From positions 35,228,719 to 35,292,718 of the forward strand of contig OY829541.1 in assembly GCA_963691705.1 (NCBI GenBank): DNA of 64,000 nt. Reading direction: 5' to 3'. The notes below the pieces were generated by a model. That model was not told the origin of the DNA, made no database searches, and worked only from the letters and a program-made list of their open reading frames with translations. The DNA is from Viola odorata. Lineage: Eukaryota; Streptophyta; Magnoliopsida; Malpighiales; Violaceae. The translations under genes were made by a program, and so were the position numbers. Positions 30,807 through 43,872 of the stretch are shown one piece after another; the stretch's first letter is position 1, and each line of letters opens with the position of its first letter.

Positions 30807-33353
30807 TGTCGCAACCCCTTTTCGGATTTTATCCTATCCTAATGCGACGCGGGTTTGGGACGAGATGTGAGACGAAATCGGACTCATCTCACATGATGCT
30901 AATGAAGTCACCACCCTAATTTGTTTCTAGGTTTAGGGAACCTATTTCTCATACATAAAAAAAATAAAAAGCTAAGGCAAAGTGGGTCTGAACCCGAGAA
31001 CAGCGGTTCGGGGTCGTATTATGGACTCGGGAAGGTGTTAGGCACCCGAGTCTCATCCTAAAAAGGTTATCGGATGAAGAGGTGTTTTAAATTATGCTTA
31101 AAAAAATAAGAAGTTCTAATCTAATAATCATGCCCAACGGATAAATTTTAACAATTCTATATAGTCATGCATATGAGTGTAAAAAGCGTGAAATAAATAA
31201 AAGGTAAGAAACGTTTACTTGTGGAGGGATATCGGGCGGATATACCCTTTTTGGCCGAAGTTGTCAGGCGTACTTATAAAGGGCATTGATTAATTTACCC
31301 TACAAAGTCGAGATTATTAGTTTGGAAAAAAGGTAGATAAATATTTAATAACTTGTTGCGAGTGAAATAATTAATAATAGCAATTAGACGCAAGCGGAAT
31401 AATTATTTAGGCATGCAGAAATAATTAATTAGAAAGTACGAGCATACGAATAGTTAGCATCAAAAGTATTGTACGCAAATGAAATAATTATTTTTTATGA
31501 TTATTGGCGAGCAAAATAATTAAACATGCAGAAGCATACGAAATTAATAATTAAATATGCAAGCATACGAAAATAATAATTAAACATGCAAGCACACGAA
31601 AATAAATAAACAGCACGAGCGTACGGAAATTAAATAAACAGTACAAGCAAGCATACGGAAATTAAATAAACAGTACAAGTGCGAAAATAAATAGTACAAA
31701 TATGCAGAAATAAATAAATAGTACAAACATACGAATAAAAATTATTAAATAAAAAACGGCGGGCCAATTAGCCGGGCCCGACCCACTGTGCCAGGTAATG
31801 GGCCTTGGCAGGCCCATAGCTGGGCCCACCAGCAGGGCAGCCCAAGCTGGGCTGACCCTTTTCCCTCTCTTTTCACGCTGGGCCTGAGCAGGCCCAGCTT
31901 CTTTTTTCTTTCCCGCGTGGGCTGCTTGGCAGCCCACTCTTCTTCCCCAGCTGGGCCACAGGCCCAGCTTCTCCTTTCCCATTTTAGGGCTGCAATGCGC
32001 AGCCCTCCCCTTTCCTTTTTCCTTTTTATTTTTCTTTCTCCAGCTCTCTTCTCTCTTGGGCAGATCGTGAGGGCGGCGATGGCATCGGTGCGGCATGGCT
32101 GTGGGGCGGCGTGGCTGCGGTGGATGAGTCGGCTGAGTGTGGCGATGCGGCGGCGTGGTGGAACGCGGCTGGGTGTTGCGATGCGGCTGCTGTGGCAGTG
32201 GGGCCGGCCGATTGGGTTTACGATGCAGCTGTTGCGGCAGTGGGGCCGATTGGGTGTGACTGTGACTTGTGGTGGTTGGCCGATTGGGTGTGGCTTGTGG
32301 TGGTTGGCCGATTGGGTGTGGCTTGTGGTGGCTTAGCCGTGGGGCGGCGTGGCTGTGATGGGGTGTGGCGATGCGGCTTGTGGTGGCCGGCGCGGTTGTG
32401 GGCGATGCGGCTGTTGTGAGTGAGCAGTAGTGGCGTAGCTTGTGGTGGCCGGATTGGGTGGTGCCGTGTGGTGTAGGTGGTTGGGTGGAGATTGGGTTTG
32501 TGTGACCGGATTGGGTTTGGACCGATTGATTGAGTTGTGGCGCGGCTGGTTGGGTGGCCGGATTGGGTTCGTGTGGCCGGATTGGGTTTTTATGTGTCTG
32601 GCGGTGTGGATAGTTGGGTGGAGATTGGGTTTTTGTGGCCGGATTGGTTTTCGGAGATGGTGGCAGAGATGGTTGATGGGTGCCGACCCCCCTTATGCTT
32701 GTAGCTTCGATTTCATTTATTGGAAAGAGATGAGGTGAACAGTAAGGCGGTATGGGGGAAGAATCGAGAGAGTCGTAGGAACTAGGTAGGAGGTAGGAGA
32801 TGATGGTGCTGCCGATTTTGCAGAAGTGCATTAATTTGCATTAATGCAAATTAATGCATACGAGCGAAATATTTTTAGTTCGTACTCACGGTACGAGAAA
32901 ATCTTGCTAAAACTTTAAACAAAATTTCTAGAATATAAAACAAAATGAAATGAAATTATTAGTACACAGTGAGCGTCGAAAAGTTCACTATTTAGTTCAA
33001 TAATAAAAATTCGCTCGTAAGCGATAAAAGCTCGAACGTAAACTGTTAAAAATAAAAATTTAACGAAATGCACTGAGATAGTGTGAGTTATAATAATAAT
33101 AATAATAAAAAAATAAGTAGCTAATGACCAAAGTTGTTCGACCCTTGGTTTTGAGAATTTGACTCGGGAACCGATATGGGTTCGAACAGGAAAAGTGATA
33201 AAAATGTGAAAAAGTGACGAAATAAAATTTAAATGACTGGAGACGTAAAAATAAATATCAGATTGACGTAAATAAATGGAAGTACGATTTTAGAAAATTG
33301 ATGATAGAAATTCGACCAATGAAAAATTTCAAATCAAAAATCGGGTAGCAACA
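30807..33353 (-). repeat. Element D 5' LTR (2.5 kb, minus strand)
   Basis: In minus reading it goes from TGTTGCTACCCGATTTTTG to GGGTTGCGACA. It matches D' at 33761-35844 in the opposite orientation (ends aligned by eye at roughly 85%). Inside are AT-rich outer parts and a GC-rich stretch (31760-32700) with GGGCCCAG and GATTGGGT repeats. The long His/Pro-rich open frame at 31662-32831 lies wholly within the LTR and reflects these repeats. Confidence 0.8.
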
Positions 33354-33760
33354 ACATTTCACCCCACTATCAAGGAAGTCTTCATTTATATTTCTGCAAT
33401 TTACATTTCACCCCATTATCATGGAAGTCACCATTTGCCTTTTTCCTCATTGTCAAACAAGTCATCATTTACGTTTCCGCAATTTACTCTTCATCTTAAG
33501 TCATCATTTATATTTCCACAATCTATTTTTCATCCCAAGTCGTCATTTACATTTCTGCAATTTACTTTTTACCCCACTATCAGGGAAATCATTTACTTTT
33601 TACTGCATTATCAGGGACAAGTCATTTACATTTCTACATCTGCATTTAAAATTCTGCATTATTTCAAAACCAATGCTGGTTTTGGTAGCAACCATCTTTA
33701 CTGCTCATCAAAAATCTCGATTACATCGGATTTTTGATAAAACAGTAAAGAGGGGGCAAC
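33354..33760 (+). repeat. 3' internal end of element D' with CATTTAC repeats and PPT
   Basis: About ten imperfect copies of a CATTTACATTTCTGCAATTT and CACCCCACTATCAGGGAAG module. A polypurine tract AAAGAGGGGGCAAC (33747-33760) sits directly before the D' LTR, showing that D' is a 3' LTR on the plus strand. It is also the loop between the two inverted LTRs. Confidence 0.65.
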
Positions 33761-35844
33761 TGTTGCTACCCGATTTTGGATTTTAAATTTTTCATTTTTA
33801 CGCATTTCTATCATCAATTTTTAAAAATCGCACTCCCATTTATTTTCATCAATCTGATGTTTATTTTTACACTTAATGTCATTTAAAATTTATTTCATAC
33901 TTTTTTCGCATTTTTATCACTTTTTCCGTTTGGACCCGTATCGGTTCCTAAGTCAAGTTCTCGAAGCCAATGGTCGAACAACTTTGGTCATTAGCTACTT
34001 ACTTTTTATTATTTTTCTAACTCGCACTATCTTTTTTCATTTCGCTCAATTTTTATTTTAGTATTTTATTACGCTCGAACTTTTATTGCTTATAAGTAAA
34101 TATTTTTTATCGAACTATGTAGCAAACTTTTCGTCACTTACTGTGTGCTAATTAGTTTATTTTATTTTATTATACGTTTTAACATTTTCGACTTGAGTTT
34201 ATATTCATTTTCTCGCAAAATTGCTCGTATCATCTACTTAAACTGAATAATTAAATAATAAATCAAGACTTCATCTCAACCATTGATCTAGTTGACTTTT
34301 GAAAGTCAGCCAAGATCAAATGGTTGAGGTAATTAACACGTAGGCATGCATCATTTTTCATTTGGTTCATGCACGAGTCTAATCCTCAAACCGCCTTACT
34401 GTTCTCCTCCTCGAGCCTCACCCTCTCCATTTTCCAAGCCTACCCTACTATCTAACCATGATCATCATCATCTCTACTCCCTCATTCGGCGCTCAATCTC
34501 CATAAATAGGTAAGGAAATTTTTTCAATTGGGGGGGTCTCTCTCGGTGAAAGCAAGCTTGCCGTTTGACGTCGAGAAAAAGAAGAAATCGCTCGCCACTG
34601 CTGTGCTTCGCCCCCACCGAGCTGCCAAATCGCTCGCCACTGCTGTGCCTCGCCGCTGTCTTGTCGTCGCCTCCTTGCCGTTGGCCACTGCCCTCCATCC
34701 TCCACCGCTGTCGCCACTGCTTTGCCTTGCCGGCGCTAGATGAGGAAGACGAGCTGCTGCTCTGCCACGGCTGCGCCGCTCACTGCTGCCTCACCGCTAC
34801 CTCGCTGCTATCTTCGCCTGCTGCTGTCGCCAGAGATGCCACGGCTGCGCCGCTCGCTGCTGCCTCGTCGCTGCCTGGCTGCTGTCCGCCATGCCACCGA
34901 GTCGCTTGCTGTCCTGGTTGCTGGAGAAGACGCAGACGAGGGGAGGGAGACGATGAACAGGGTTGTTCATTTAATTGATCATGGGCTTGGCTTGTGGCAA
35001 GCCCAAATGGAATAAAAAGAAGAGTGGGCTTGGCTTGTGCCAAGCCCAAGCGGAAAGGAGAGAAGAGAAGATGGGCTGCCGTGGGCCCCATTTCTAGGCC
35101 CAGTGGTCCTAGTCCTATTTTTCAGCTTATCGCATTTATTTTTCGTACCAATTTTCTGAATGCGTGCATTATTTATTTTTTCGCACACTTGTACTGTTTA
35201 TTTATTTTCCCGCACTTGCACTATTTATTTTTCCACACGTGTATTGTTTATTTATTTCTCGTATGTTTGAATGCTTGTATGCGTGTATGCTCGTTTATTT
35301 TCGCCCACTATGCATGCTTAGATAATTATTTTATCCAAATTAATCATTTTCGCTCACATGCAGCAATTGCCAAATATTTAATCGTTAGTCAATCATCCTC
35401 TTCAATCTCAAGGTTAAATCACCCGTACCTTTCACCAAGTAAACGTTTCTTCCCTTTTATTTATTCACGCTTTTTTTCGCATTTATGCTCGTATGTATGA
35501 TATTTAAAATTTAATTTATCCATTGGGCATGATCACGTAAATTAGGACTTTTATTTTTCAAAGCATGTTTTAAACACCTCTCTCTCCGGTAACCTTTTTA
35601 GGATGTGACTCGGGTGCCTAACACCTTCCCGAGTCCATAAATCGACCCCGAACCACTGTTCTCAGGTTCAGACCCACTTCGCCTTAGCTTTTCATTTTTT
35701 ATGCATGACTTTAGGTTCCCTAAACCTAGAAACAAATTAGGGCGGCGACTTTATTAACATCATGTGAGATGAGTCCGATTTCGTCTCACATCTCGTCCCA
35801 AACCCGCGTTGCATTAGGATAAAATTCAAAAACGGGTTGCGACA
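33761..35844 (+). repeat. Element D' 3' LTR (2.1 kb, plus strand)
   Basis: It runs from TGTTGCTACCCGATTTTGG to AACGGGTTGCGACA. A TATA-like CATAAATAG is at about 34502. It is inverted relative to the D LTR. The flank at 35845 (GTAGC) begins the pol tail of element F, so D' is probably inserted in F pol; its 5' half would then lie beyond D, outside the window. Confidence 0.75.
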
Positions 35845-36495
35845 GTAGCTCATTTGAAACTATGCCATGCTAGAGTTTAATCCATTTTCGGCACCTTTTG
35901 TTAATCTCAGCCCTGACTTGTGCTAACGCTCGAATAGAGGATATTCTTGTGTGTTTTATGGCTAATGATGTGCAGATAATAAAGGGTGCCAAGAGTGAAA
36001 AGTCCTATCCTTGTGACGGTCGATCCTGATCAGACGGCTCATTAAGTGAGGGCACGCCCTGGCATACCTAAAAACTAGTGTTGGGAGTGAAAAGTCCTAT
36101 CCTCGTGGCAGCCGCGCTAACACAGGTGGGCCACTGAGACGAGACACGTCCCGACGACCCCGGAAGTGAAAAGTCCTATCCTTGTGGTAAACCGGGCTAA
36201 CATAGACGACCCACCAAGATGAGGCACATCCCGGTATCCCTGGGAGTGAAAAGTCCTATCCTTGTGCTGACCGTTCTCGTGGAGACGGCTCACCAAGAAG
36301 AGGCATGCCCCAGAGAGATAGTAACTTCATCCTGGAAGTCAAAATCCTATCCTTGTGATAACCTGGCTAATATAGATGGCTCACTAAGTGAGGGCACGAT
36401 TCCGGAATGCGAGGTCAACGTCTGAAAGTAAAAAACCTAGCCTTGTGACGGCCTGTCCTGATCCGACGGCTCACAAAGATGAGGTACTTTCCAAG
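35845..36495. repeat. Element F pol tail and tandem repeats
   Basis: The pol tail (ATGCCATGCTAGAGTT, about 35869) is followed by a short spacer and then five or six units with AAAGTCCTATCCTTGTG, which is the complement of the CACAAGGATAGGACTTT core of A and B. Both spacer types occur. Confidence 0.75.
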
Positions 36496-37208
36496 CCGAT
36501 CATTGAAAACGCGAAGAATCGTGAAATCCCAGCAAGTAACTAGATGGGAAATCCCTGGTGAAGATGGTTGGTGGAGAAAGCGATAAGAGCGACATCGGCA
36601 ATAACAACCCGAGTCGGAGGCGGAAAGGCTCTTGCGGGTAACTATTGTCTATTAGTACATGTCGTTTTACTAATGACTTCTAATTGAGAATGTGCAGAGA
36701 TATTATTCAGACGGCGCAGAGATTGATTCTCTCGTTATCGTGGCTTGGGAAACGTGATTTAAGTGATACAAATACTATGTAACTTTCTGGTAATATTCCC
36801 ATGGAAAAGAAGACATCAGAACTTATCTACAAGCCATTCTAAGCCACCAGCCGAGAACATTTGCAACAAGGCTATTATACGCTATATATTGCAGGAAACT
36901 GGAAAAAGTAGATATCGCGCTTCTTTTCTATAAGTCTGTTATCTCGAAGGTTATCTACTGAGTGATAATTGAAATCCTCATGCAAGGGTCATGTCGCGAT
37001 ATCTCCCGACGCGCCTATCATCACAACTTAATAAGGAAAGGAAATTAGCAGCAAGCAAAATTAGGAAGCCGAATATATGGTTGTTCATAAATGCCCAGAA
37101 GGGTTACAAAAAACAAAAAGTCCAAAACTTTAAGGTTCAAGAGACAAGGACAAAAATGGACGGCTCTTGAGCAACAAACAGAGCGATAACGCTCGGCATA
37201 GGCCAACC
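36496..37208. other. Non-coding stretch before the end of F delta
   Basis: Homologous in position to 1648-2199 of A. No gene seen. It contains TAACGGGTATTCC-like scraps shared with A and G, and probably holds the 3' end of the antisense transcript. Confidence 0.45.
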
Positions 37209-37620
37209 CTACGAACTTCCCCGACTCTTGTATCCCTTTGCCTTAGGTTGACGGAAACCCTCGTCAGTGAGATGCACGGACTTCTTCAGGAAAGCGGCAG
37301 AAAGGGCATCACCGCGGTACACCTCTTCTCCATGGATCTCTGAGAAGCAGTTGGCCATGATAGTGGCAGTGCTCTCAATGTACCACATGCATTTTTCTGC
37401 TGTCTCTCCGTCCAGTGTCATTTTCTCTGCCACCAAGGCTGCCTTTTCCTCTTCCAGCACGACACTCCTGGTTTTCTCAGCGGACACCTGCTCTTGCACC
37501 TCTCTCTGTTCCTTTCGGGCCATCGCCAAGGCCAGTAGTAAATTCTGGCGTTCCTTCAATAACCTCTCTTTCTCCTTTTTTTCCTTAGAAAGTCCGTCTA
37601 AAGAGGCGGAAAGGGTTACC
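37209..37620 (-). pseudogene. Element F antisense delta, 3' part
   Basis: The coiled coil (KERQNLLLALAMARKEQREV) and the conserved C-terminal block (KCMWYIESTATIMANCF, LTDEGFRQPKAKGYK) match A delta 1230-1640. The upstream sequence stops abruptly at 37621, where pol-end sequence of G begins. About 1 kb of delta relative to A is missing between this piece and the 5' piece at 46434-47338. Confidence 0.8.
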
Positions 37621-38270
37621 TAACTCTTGGAATATTGCTCGCTTAAAATTATATCATGCTAGAATTTGACATGCCATGGCGCATGCTCTAACAATTATTT
37701 TCGAGATACCTCTTGTTCTTTGTTGGTTGTCTGTGGTGTGCAGATAACAGAGGAAAGGGTGTCGGGAGTGAAAAGTCCTAACCTTGTGGCAGACCGGGCT
37801 AACACAGACGGGCCACCAAGACGAGGCACGCCCCGGCAACCCTAGAAATATATGGTGCTGGAAGTGAAAAGTTCTATCCTTGTGAGGCCGACCTTGATCA
37901 GGCGGCTCACTAAGATGAGACACGCTCCAGCACTGTCGGGAGTGAAAAGTCCTATCCTGGGATACCCTTGCTCCCATAGGCGGTATACCGAGACGAGGCA
38001 CGCCCCGACTCCCTAGGAGTGCAAATCCTACCCTTGTGACAACCCGTGCTCACATAGGCGGTTGATCACTAAGATGAGGCACGACCCCAGGGAAGATAAA
38101 AACTCCACCCCGAAAGTGGAAATCCTATCCTTGCAATGGTGGCACTAACACAGGCACATCGTTAAGAAGAGGCACGTTTCGATGTGCGAGGTGACAACGC
38201 TGAGGAGTGAAAAGTCCTATCCTCGTGATGGCTGGCCTTGATCAGGCGACTTCCTGGCCAATTGAGGAAA
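37621..38270. repeat. Element G pol tail and tandem repeats
   Basis: The pol tail occupies about 37621-37670. From 37755 about six units carry AAAGTCCTATCCTTGTG or AAATCCTATCCTTG, with the same two spacer types as in the other copies. Confidence 0.8.
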
Positions 38271-38900
38271 TATGTGGAGTCACGATACCCAATGAGTAAC
38301 CGGAAGGAACAAACCCGGTGAAGTTAGCTGGATGAGTATGTGACACGAGCAACATCTCGGTGGGATCGCGCCAAGTGAGCTTGGAGAGCACGTGGCAACA
38401 CCCCAAGGTAACTAAGACCTTTTGTCATATGCCGCTACTAATGCAAACAATAAGTGAAAGTGTGCAGGAAAATTGGCAAAGTAGTGAGGTGATGAAGCAC
38501 CCGAGAAAGTAACGATGTCATGCAAAGGCAGGGTATCTCGGTCGAATGATGGTCATCTTGTTACCTAAAATGCAGCTGGAGATGACTTAGAACGTTAGCC
38601 CTGTTTGACCGCATGGGCCCTCACGAAGAGGAGAAAAGTGCGATACCGCTTTGAACACTACATGTTATGGCCCTACGAAGAAGGCTCGAATGTGCGTGCA
38701 GCATCACTTTATCAATATTGGTTACAAGTTTATGAATAAGCGGCAATAAATTAAGAAAGACCATTGGCAAAGTAAAGTTACGACAAAAATATGTACATTG
38801 TTCATACAAGAGCGGAGGCTTATATAAGTAAAAGGCCTTGAAACACAAAAGGACAAAAATGAGTACACCCGATGTAGGAAAAGAAAAATAAGAAAATCTA
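38271..38900. other. Non-coding stretch at the end of G delta
   Basis: Where A and F encode the conserved delta C-terminal block, I cannot find it in G. The open frames at 38620-38890 read into AT-rich sequence. The block has probably been lost by deletion. Confidence 0.4.
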
Positions 38901-41024
38901 TGGCCCTGGCAGGCAGTCTCTTTCTCAAGCACGGCACGCTGGTCCCGCTCTGCCTGTAGGTCGGCATCCTTGCTAGCTTCGCGTCCTCTGACCTCATCCA
39001 ATTCCTTTCTCACAGCCGCCAAGCTGGTCTCCATATTTTGCCGCTCTTCTGCATACTTCCTCAGTTCCTCTCAGCTTCTACCAAGCTCCTCTTGGTTACT
39101 GTTAATCTCCTCCAAAAGCTGACGGTTAGTGTCGCGCCACTCCTTGGACTAGTAGTGGAAGTCCTGAAGAGCAGAGAATAGCTGAGTGCGTATCCGTTGC
39201 AGTTGCTCCCCGTGGGCATGAGAGAGGAAAGCCCGTTCCTCTTCCTCGAGCGAAAACATATGCGCTGCCAAGTAAGCAGATGTCACCAAAGAGTTGTCAC
39301 CTCCTAACGCTGGGAACCCGCGTTGACGAATATTGCTTAAGTCGACTTGATGGGTGGTAGTCCCGCTAGAAATTATGGTACTCAAGTCAGCCACCAAACG
39401 GGGAGGCTCGGCGGGCGCAAGGGAAGGAGAGATTGTTTGAACGGCCGCAGGGACAAAAAAGACGTCAGGAGGAGACAGAGGGGAGCGAGAGGATGTTCCT
39501 GCATCAAGACCAAAACCAGTAGCCTGGAAGGGAGGAAAGCCAGTCTCCGATAGGTCACCTATGAAGCCCAGTGGATGGCTAGGAGGAGGAGATGACGCTG
39601 CAAAAGAAGAAGGATATTGAGGAAAGGGCGCGGAAGCAGCTCTATTTCCCGGTGGCTCAAAGGTCTGATCGCCTGGCAAGGGACCAGTACCAGCGACACC
39701 TTCCTGCCTTTCCTGATCGGTGGCAAGATCGCCCGATGAAGGGGCATCCTCGCTGTGGCATGGCCTCTTAGGACCAAGAATGCGCGTCAGGTCCATATCG
39801 TCGCAGAAGGGGTAGTAGAAGAAGCAGCAGCGGTATCCTACAAAGGAAAAATAAAGAGAATAAAGAGACAAGTAAATGGGATAATAAAGTCACAAGAATT
39901 TGCAAGAACAACCTCGGAAACCGGAATAGAAGGGCGAGTAGGAGCGATGACGGGAATACGGATAGTTCTTCTCCTCCTCTTCGCAATTGGAGGACGAGAA
40001 GATGACACTTGAGTGGGGTCCGCGCTTGTGGAAGAAATCGGCTCAGTAGATGAAGCGGTAGTAACCTCCGCGGGAGGTCGAGAAGAAGACTCAGGTACAA
40101 AAGTGGTTGGGTGCGAAATGTCAGCAGCGACACCAGCAGCAGCAGCAGCGGCAAGAGCTTCTTTTTCCCTTCTCCGCTGAGCTCTTTTTTCTCGTTTCTT
40201 GATACACTCGGGTTTCCACCCAGCTGGAGGGTCTACAGGAATAAGAGAAAAATGTCAGAGTTAGTACTGACAGGAAATAACGAATGAAACAGAGGGTGCT
40301 CACTTTGGATACAGCCTCGGATATCGCCCCGACACGCCAGCTCGCGAGTATGAACACCAGGGATCCCTGTCAGGTTGAGCAATTTACCCAGCGAACCCTG
40401 CTCAACTGGTCCTAGTTGCGGCCTCCCACCCCAGGCACCGTCCCTAATGCTCAAATTAAACCCACTTCGCCACAAAGGCTTAGGCAAAGTGACAATAAAA
40501 AACCCCTTCTTCCAGGTGTCAACAGAAGATTCAAGATGTAATAATTTCCAGGTGAAGGGTTTTAGTGAGTCATCGTCATAGTGAGGCGATATCGCTATGA
40601 CACCATTACTATAGTTATACATTTGAAAAAGGGATCGAAGTAACAACAGGGAAGGGGATTCAATTCCTACATGCCTACAGAGAGCTATAAAGGCATAAAT
40701 GCCACAGTAAGCATTCGGGCTTAACTAGGCAGCGTTCAGATCAAATTCAGAAAATAATTCTACAACCAGAGGATCCAGAGGGAGTCTAAAACCATAGTTG
40801 AACATTTTTGCATAAAGAATCCTACGGTTGCTAGATAGTTCGCTGTTAAGACGAAGCGACCTAGGGGCAACTTCAGTGGAATACCCATCCAAATGATCAA
40901 GATTGGCATTATAATTTTGCAACCGCCGCCGAAGAACAGCGGTGGAAGCAATGGTGGAGACGGTATTCTCAATATCTCCTTCCCTAGCAGATTCGGGTTG
41001 GGAATAATGGCGATTACGGGCCAT
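38901..41024 (-). pseudogene. Element G antisense gene delta
   Basis: It starts MARNRHYSQPESAREG. The Transposase_28-like part has SLRLNSELSSNRRILYAKMF, GFRLPLDP, GVIAISPHYDDDSLKPFTWK and FFIVTLPKPLWRSGFN. One TAG (about 40726, CAG in B) interrupts it. Intron 1 is 40233-40303 with GTGAGC donor, TACTAAC branch and CTGTAG acceptor. A second intron of about 75 bp lies near 39840-39915 (acceptor CCTTTGTAG). Exon 3 encodes MDLTRILGPKRPCHSEDAPS, a Pro/Ser-rich linker and part of the coiled coil (TSLAAVRKELDEVRGRE). A stop near 39150 and loss of the C-terminal block show decay. Confidence 0.7.
40233..40303 (-). other. Intron 1 of antisense delta (G)
   Basis: On the minus strand GTGAGCACCC...TACTAACTCTGAC...TCCTGTAG. 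The same place and branch motif as in A, B and F. Confidence 0.8.
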
Positions 41025-41187
41025 GAATAAGACTAAGCTAAGGGAAGAGTAGAAGGTACCTTTTTGGGAAGAACGTTAGGGCACCCAGGTGACGGCGGAT
41101 CGCAACGAGAGGAAGAGAAGTTGTGTTTTTTCTTTTTCTCTTGAGGGAGAAGCAGAGCAGCAAAAGATGAGAAAAGGGTACGAGAAG

Positions 41188-41200
41188 GGTTTTATAATAT
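41188..41200 (-). promoter_or_regulatory. TATA box of antisense delta (G)
   Basis: ATATTATAAAACC on the minus strand, about 165-175 bp upstream of the ATG at 41024, matching the spacing in F and B. The rest of 41025-41707 is a spacer without a gene. Confidence 0.6.
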
Positions 41201-41707
41201 AACCCTAAGGCTCAAGTGAAGCGACAGATCAAGCGATCATTGTGCGGATGACGTGTCAAAAACAAGGGTCGCGGGAAACGGGTACAGTCCCAAGTGAGTG
41301 AAAAGACGCTTTCAGCCTCACCATTCCCCTAGCGCTACCCTCTGCGGACACGTGGGCTTAGAGCATCATGACTGTCTCTTTTGTATCAGAAAAAAGAGAT
41401 CAGAGCATTAAATGCTCTGAAAAGTGGAGTCAGGACCAACAAAAGGGAAGGCAAGTTACAATGCCGCGACATGCAAAAAGCACAAGCACAAAGTACAAGT
41501 GGACAAGCGACAAGTAAACTCAACAAGAAGGCGATACCGCCAAGGTACATGTGTTATTTAGCTAAGTATACAAGATTTATTAGTTATTACAATGCAAGGA
41601 GGCGATATCAAAGTTCAAATAGAAAAAATAGTACAACAGCGGAACAGACAGTAAAGCGACACCTCAATCAACCGACATCGAATGGGTCTCGCAGGGGTAT
41701 CGTCTCA

Positions 41708-43872
41708 TCACTCCTCTTCGGAGGAAAAGAAGCCTTCTTGGCTCTCATCAATCTCTTTCATTTTTGCGGAGGCATACTCGGCAACCTTAGCAGGATCAAC
41801 AACCCTACCACAGCACTGATCTGTGAACCCAGTAGTAAAGGCTCGTATGGCCTTCCTTTTCCACCAATTCACCTTTGACGAAGCCTTCGCCAAATCAGCA
41901 TCACGAGACGATATCTCTTCGTGAAGAAGAGAATTCTTCTTCCTTTCAGCCACCAACTCAGCCTCCAAAGCTTCAACCTTGGCTTTTCCTCTAGACCTCT
42001 CCCGAGCAAGGTCAGCACGGCACTTGCGCAGTTCGGCGTGGGTACGCTTCTGGAGCCGCGTCAACTCTTCCATTTTTGCCAAGGCACTCGGATCTTGAGG
42101 CTGCTCCCCGTGGGCCTTGATGAAGTAGTGAAGCTCTCAGAAGGTGGCAAGGCAGTTATTCATAATGTGTACACGCTGAACATCAAAAGGAAGCTGCAAT
42201 AACCTATTCTCATCCTCAGGAACGCGGAACATCTCGAAGGCCAGGATAGCCGTGGGCTGGTCTCGCAACAAGGGGTCTGATACGTCCAAGGCACAGAACC
42301 CGTCAGTCCTGAACTTCGACAAATCTAGTCGATGGGAAGGGGCCCCTCGGGGCCCGTCAATGGAAAGATCAGCAACAAAGGAAGGGACAGAACTAGTGAC
42401 TGAACCACCAGTATCTCGAATGGAAGTAAGGAACAACGGATAAGGAGACTTTCACGGAAAGCAAGAAGAACTGGCAGTACCCTGAACGGGAGCTACCACG
42501 TCAGGGATATAGGAACCAATGGGCGAATGGGGAGGCTCCATGATTGGAGTGGAGTCTGACACCGACGGCGATACCATCGTAACAGTGGGAACCCCGTTGG
42601 GAGGAGACAACCTTGGAGCCAAGGAAGTATCGCCTGGCGGCGCGGCAACCTCTCCAGCGGCACCAGGTGAAGCGACAACGCGAGGAGCGATAGGGGTTGT
42701 CGCTGGGGCAGGGGTAGGCCGAGCAGCCATCTTCGCCACTCGAGTCTCGCTCTCCTCCCTCAGCCTCTTTCGTTGAGCAGCGGAGGCTGGGCGAAGACTC
42801 AGCTCTGTATCCATGTCCTCCATATCCTCGGCCCCATAAGAAAATATCTTTGTTTCAATTGTCGGCGAACTAGAGCCGGACCCCCTCTTCTGAGTTGGCA
42901 ACCAATTCTCCACGAAGCGAGAAGTGCGGGTAGAAGTACCGCTCTCCCTCGAAAGAGCCACGTTCGAAGCCCTTTTCTTTATAGGCATGCAGTGGTCAGC
43001 CGGGGCCCCAGCAGGAGTGGAAGGAGTTGACACCAGAGGCGGAGTAATCTTGGGAGGAGCCTCACCCTTTGAAAGTGGACGAGCGACAGTCTCCCCTACG
43101 AGAAGTTATGTTAGTAAATAAGGGATAAGCAAGATAACGACAAAGCCTAACAACTCACCTATGGTGCACTCAGGCAAAGGCCTATACAAGGCAAAGTTTC
43201 GAATCTGGAAGGACGACTCCATCTCCAGCAAGGCGTTGACCTGGCCTAATTCTTCCCTAGATAGAACTACTGACTTTACCCAATCAACAACATCCAGGTT
43301 GAAACCAGAGCGCCACAGACGAGAGGGTAATTCGACAACGAAGAAACCACTCTTCCAGTCTTCGACGCTCTCCTCAAATCCTTGAAATTTCTGCCAAAAA
43401 GGCCTGACTAAGGCATCACCCCACCTTGGGGTAATATCAATGAAGCCGTTGCGACAGACTAGAGTCAAAAATTTGCGAAACAAAGTGACAGAGGGAATGA
43501 GAATGTCTTTCAGCTCGCAAGTGCGGAGGAAAGCGTAGATGCCACTCCACGAGGAAGGGGTGATCTGCGCAGGGTTAAACCCATACTCACGCAGTACGTT
43601 CTCTAGTGTGGTATAGACAGGGAGGCGGAACCCATACTGAAACATCTTAAAATAAAGTATTCTATGAGTTCCCGAAGCCTGCTATAGAGACTCATGGTGT
43701 TAGTAGGAATAGAAGGACGGTAACCACTGGGGAAAGTAATACCATTGCTTTCTAATTTGAGATGCAGAACAGTGGGGCAAGTAAAGATGCTAGGGGTGTT
43801 TTTGATTTCAGGATCTCGAGAGACTGCCCCAGGAATAACCAGAGAGATGGACTAAGACCTTGTGCGAGGCAT
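41708..43872 (-). pseudogene. Element G antisense gene gamma
   Basis: It begins MPRTRS followed by a TAG, then SIFTCPTVLHLKLESNGIT, and after a second stop (about 43685) LYFKMFQYGFRLPVYTTLEN, ITPSSWSGIYAFLRTCELKD, WQKFQGFEESVEDWKSGFFV. The intron is 43096-43158 with a consensus GTGAGT donor and CTCGTAG acceptor. Exon 2 carries TSRFVENWLPTQKRGSGSSS, a low-complexity region, then a coiled coil (LQKRTHAELRKCRADLARER) to a stop at 41708. Compared with B it has a single copy of the 54-bp coiled-coil unit. Same family as the Transposase_28-like gamma of B and F. Confidence 0.75.
43096..43158 (-). other. Intron of antisense gamma (G)
   Basis: On the minus strand GTGAGTTGTT...TACTAACATAACTTCTCGTAG. 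Splicing joins ECTIG to ETVARP in frame. Confidence 0.8.

Noticed and set aside
31662..32831. Open frame of 389 codons, His/Pro/Thr rich, on the minus strand
   Set aside because: It lies wholly inside the D LTR, is made of low-complexity repeats, and D' has no matching frame. I treat it as a by-product of GC-rich repeats.
34474..35500. Several open frames rich in Leu, Ser, Cys and Ala in both strands
   Set aside because: They are within the D' LTR, overlap one another, and show no domain.
30807..35844. DNA transposon with long terminal inverted repeats
   Set aside because: One arm is flanked by a PBS and the other by a polypurine tract, and both have TGT...ACA LTR ends, so two inverted LTRs explain the structure better.
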